The position numbers and the translations under genes were made by a program. Below are positions 36,598 through 37,388 of a stretch of DNA of 37,388 nucleotides, in pieces (within the stretch, counting starts at the first letter, position 1; each line of letters starts with the position of its first letter). Where the stretch lies: NCBI RefSeq assembly GCF_029892565.1, contig NZ_JARXVH010000038.1, forward strand, positions 1 through 37,388, written 5' to 3'. This DNA comes from Streptomyces pseudovenezuelae. Lineage in GTDB: Bacteria > Actinomycetota > Actinomycetes > Streptomycetales > Streptomycetaceae. Under the pieces are notes generated by a model. It saw nothing but the letters and a program-made list of their open reading frames with translations, did no database searches and was not told the origin of the DNA.

Positions 36598-37388
36598 TTA
36601 CGCGATGTGGTCTTCCTGGAGTTCCGCCGTGTGGCGGTTGGTGAAGCGGTTGACCATGCGCTCGGCCTCGCGCTGCGGGAGCGTGATGCCGTACGTGGCC
36701 TCCACGTCACCCCGGAACTGGCCGCCGGTGGGGTAGCTGCCGTCTATCGACTTCTTGAAGATGAGGTAGTAGTCGTCCTCGGCCGGCTCCGTGCCGCCGC
36801 CCGCACCCATCTCACGGGTACGGCCAGGTCCTGCCGGGATCGGGAAGGTGCCGGTGTCCTCCGGAGAGGGTTCCGGGACCGGCGGCTCCTCGTACTGCTG
36901 CGGGCCCTCGTACTGCTGGGGAATCGTCTGCTGCTCGAAGCGCCGCCGCTCCTGGAACCGCTGCTGTTCCTCGAAGCGCTGCTGCTCCTCGAACTGCTGC
37001 TGGGACTGGAACTGCTGCTGGGCCTGGAGCTGTTCGGCCTGCTGCTGTTCCTCGTACCACTGCGCGTCCGCGACATCCGGGTCGAAGTTCGGGTCGTAGC
37101 CGCCCTGGTAGGCGATGGACTGCGGGTCGCGCGAGTGGAGCCACGGGTTCTGTTCCTCGGCCGCGGGGCCGTCGGCGTAGGCCTGCGACTGCTCGGGGGG
37201 CCGGTTCGCCTCGGGGGCGGGGAGCTGGTCGCGGACGGGCGCCTGGTTGTTCTGTACGGCGGCGGGTGCCGTCGGCTCCGGCGCCGCCTCCAACTGCGGG
37301 GCCGGGGGCAGGAGTACGGGCTCGATGCCGGCGGCGGCGAGACCGGCGGGCGCGGTCTGGGCCAGCGGGACGCCGTAGCGGGCCAGGC
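36598..37388 (-). CDS. DUF2637-type protein, C-terminal part (5' end outside window)
   Basis: The reading frame enters from the right edge with ARYGVPLAQTAPAGLAAAGI and ends at 36598. This matches the part after the membrane domain of Streptomyces DUF2637 proteins encoded next to lysS; the membrane helices would lie outside the window. Visible here are a Pro/Ala-rich linker, a Gln/Glu/Arg-rich stretch of about 60 residues with repeats of QQQFEEQQRF type (about 36900-37065), and a C-terminal helical module DDYYLIFKKSIDGSYPTGGQ to the end that may bind a partner or DNA. DUF2637 proteins include SpdB-like plasmid spread proteins; a DNA-related role is an inference. A TTG at 37293 is an internal codon, not a start. 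Confidence 0.8.
   Translation of the reverse strand, partial: LARYGVPLAQTAPAGLAAAGIEPVLLPPAPQLEAAPEPTAPAAVQNNQAPVRDQLPAPEANRPPEQSQAYADGPAAEEQNPWLHSRDPQSIAYQGGYDPNFDPDVADAQWYEEQQQAEQLQAQQQFQSQQQFEEQQRFEEQQRFQERRRFEQQTIPQQYEGPQQYEEPPVPEPSPEDTGTFPIPAGPGRTREMGAGGGTEPAEDDYYLIFKKSIDGSYPTGGQFRGDVEATYGITLPQREAERMVNRFTNRHTAELQEDHIA

Overview
The window is a high-GC actinobacterial chromosome segment, almost certainly from a Streptomyces. Evidence: GC-rich third codon positions throughout, the developmental pair bldN/rsbN, the rex-hemA-hemC-hemD cluster with a Rex operator, a WhiJ-type XRE/DUF397/ATPase trio, many 4-bp ATGA or GTGA gene overlaps, and intergenic repeats of a kind common in Streptomyces. 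As I recall it, the gene order from lysS through rex, bldN and rsbN to a bdtA-like gene matches the S. coelicolor core chromosome, read here in the opposite direction.

Layout. 1-135: the 3' end of a 5S rRNA and its terminator. 167-4044: a HAD hydrolase, a VC0807-type membrane protein, an MFS transporter and an AcuC-type deacetylase. 4193-6355: a SapA-like secreted protein (minus strand), a putative phosphatase, a 70-aa HTH protein (BdtA-like) with a BldD-box-like site, and a 32-aa ribosomal protein of the bS22 type. 6490-8687: an epimerase-like protein and an acyltransferase in one unit. 8706-10942: rsbN and bldN on the minus strand, the ECF sigma factor of the hydrophobic sheath and its membrane anti-sigma factor, with a BldN-like promoter before rsbN. 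11258-12578: a SerB-like HAD phosphatase and a divergent glutaredoxin-like protein.

12718-19335 is the tetrapyrrole block. The redox sensor Rex and its operator head a translationally coupled operon, rex-hemA-hemC-hemD, in which every junction is a 4-bp overlap. A dispersed repeat follows, then hemB. Together these genes take glutamyl-tRNA to uroporphyrinogen III (HemL is not in the window).

19659-30651 is more accessory. It holds DUF805, a small lipoprotein, a PF04672-type methyltransferase, an FHA domain fused to a flavin monooxygenase, an arylamine N-acetyltransferase, a DUF4253 protein, a TetR/methyltransferase divergon with paired palindromes, the WhiJ-like trio, and two overlapping genes for membrane-anchored XRE proteins with different outer domains. 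A degenerate small secreted-peptide gene with its own terminator follows.

30726-37388: a P-loop ATPase of the Sll1717 type, convergent with argS; then divergent class I lysS; then the C-terminal part of a DUF2637-type membrane protein that runs off the right edge.

The most unusual items are the FHA-flavin monooxygenase fusion, the tandem transmembrane XRE pair with two 10-7-10 palindromes nearby, the long insertion in HemA, and the apparently decayed secreted-peptide gene. I see no CRISPR array, insertion sequence, prophage or tRNA gene.
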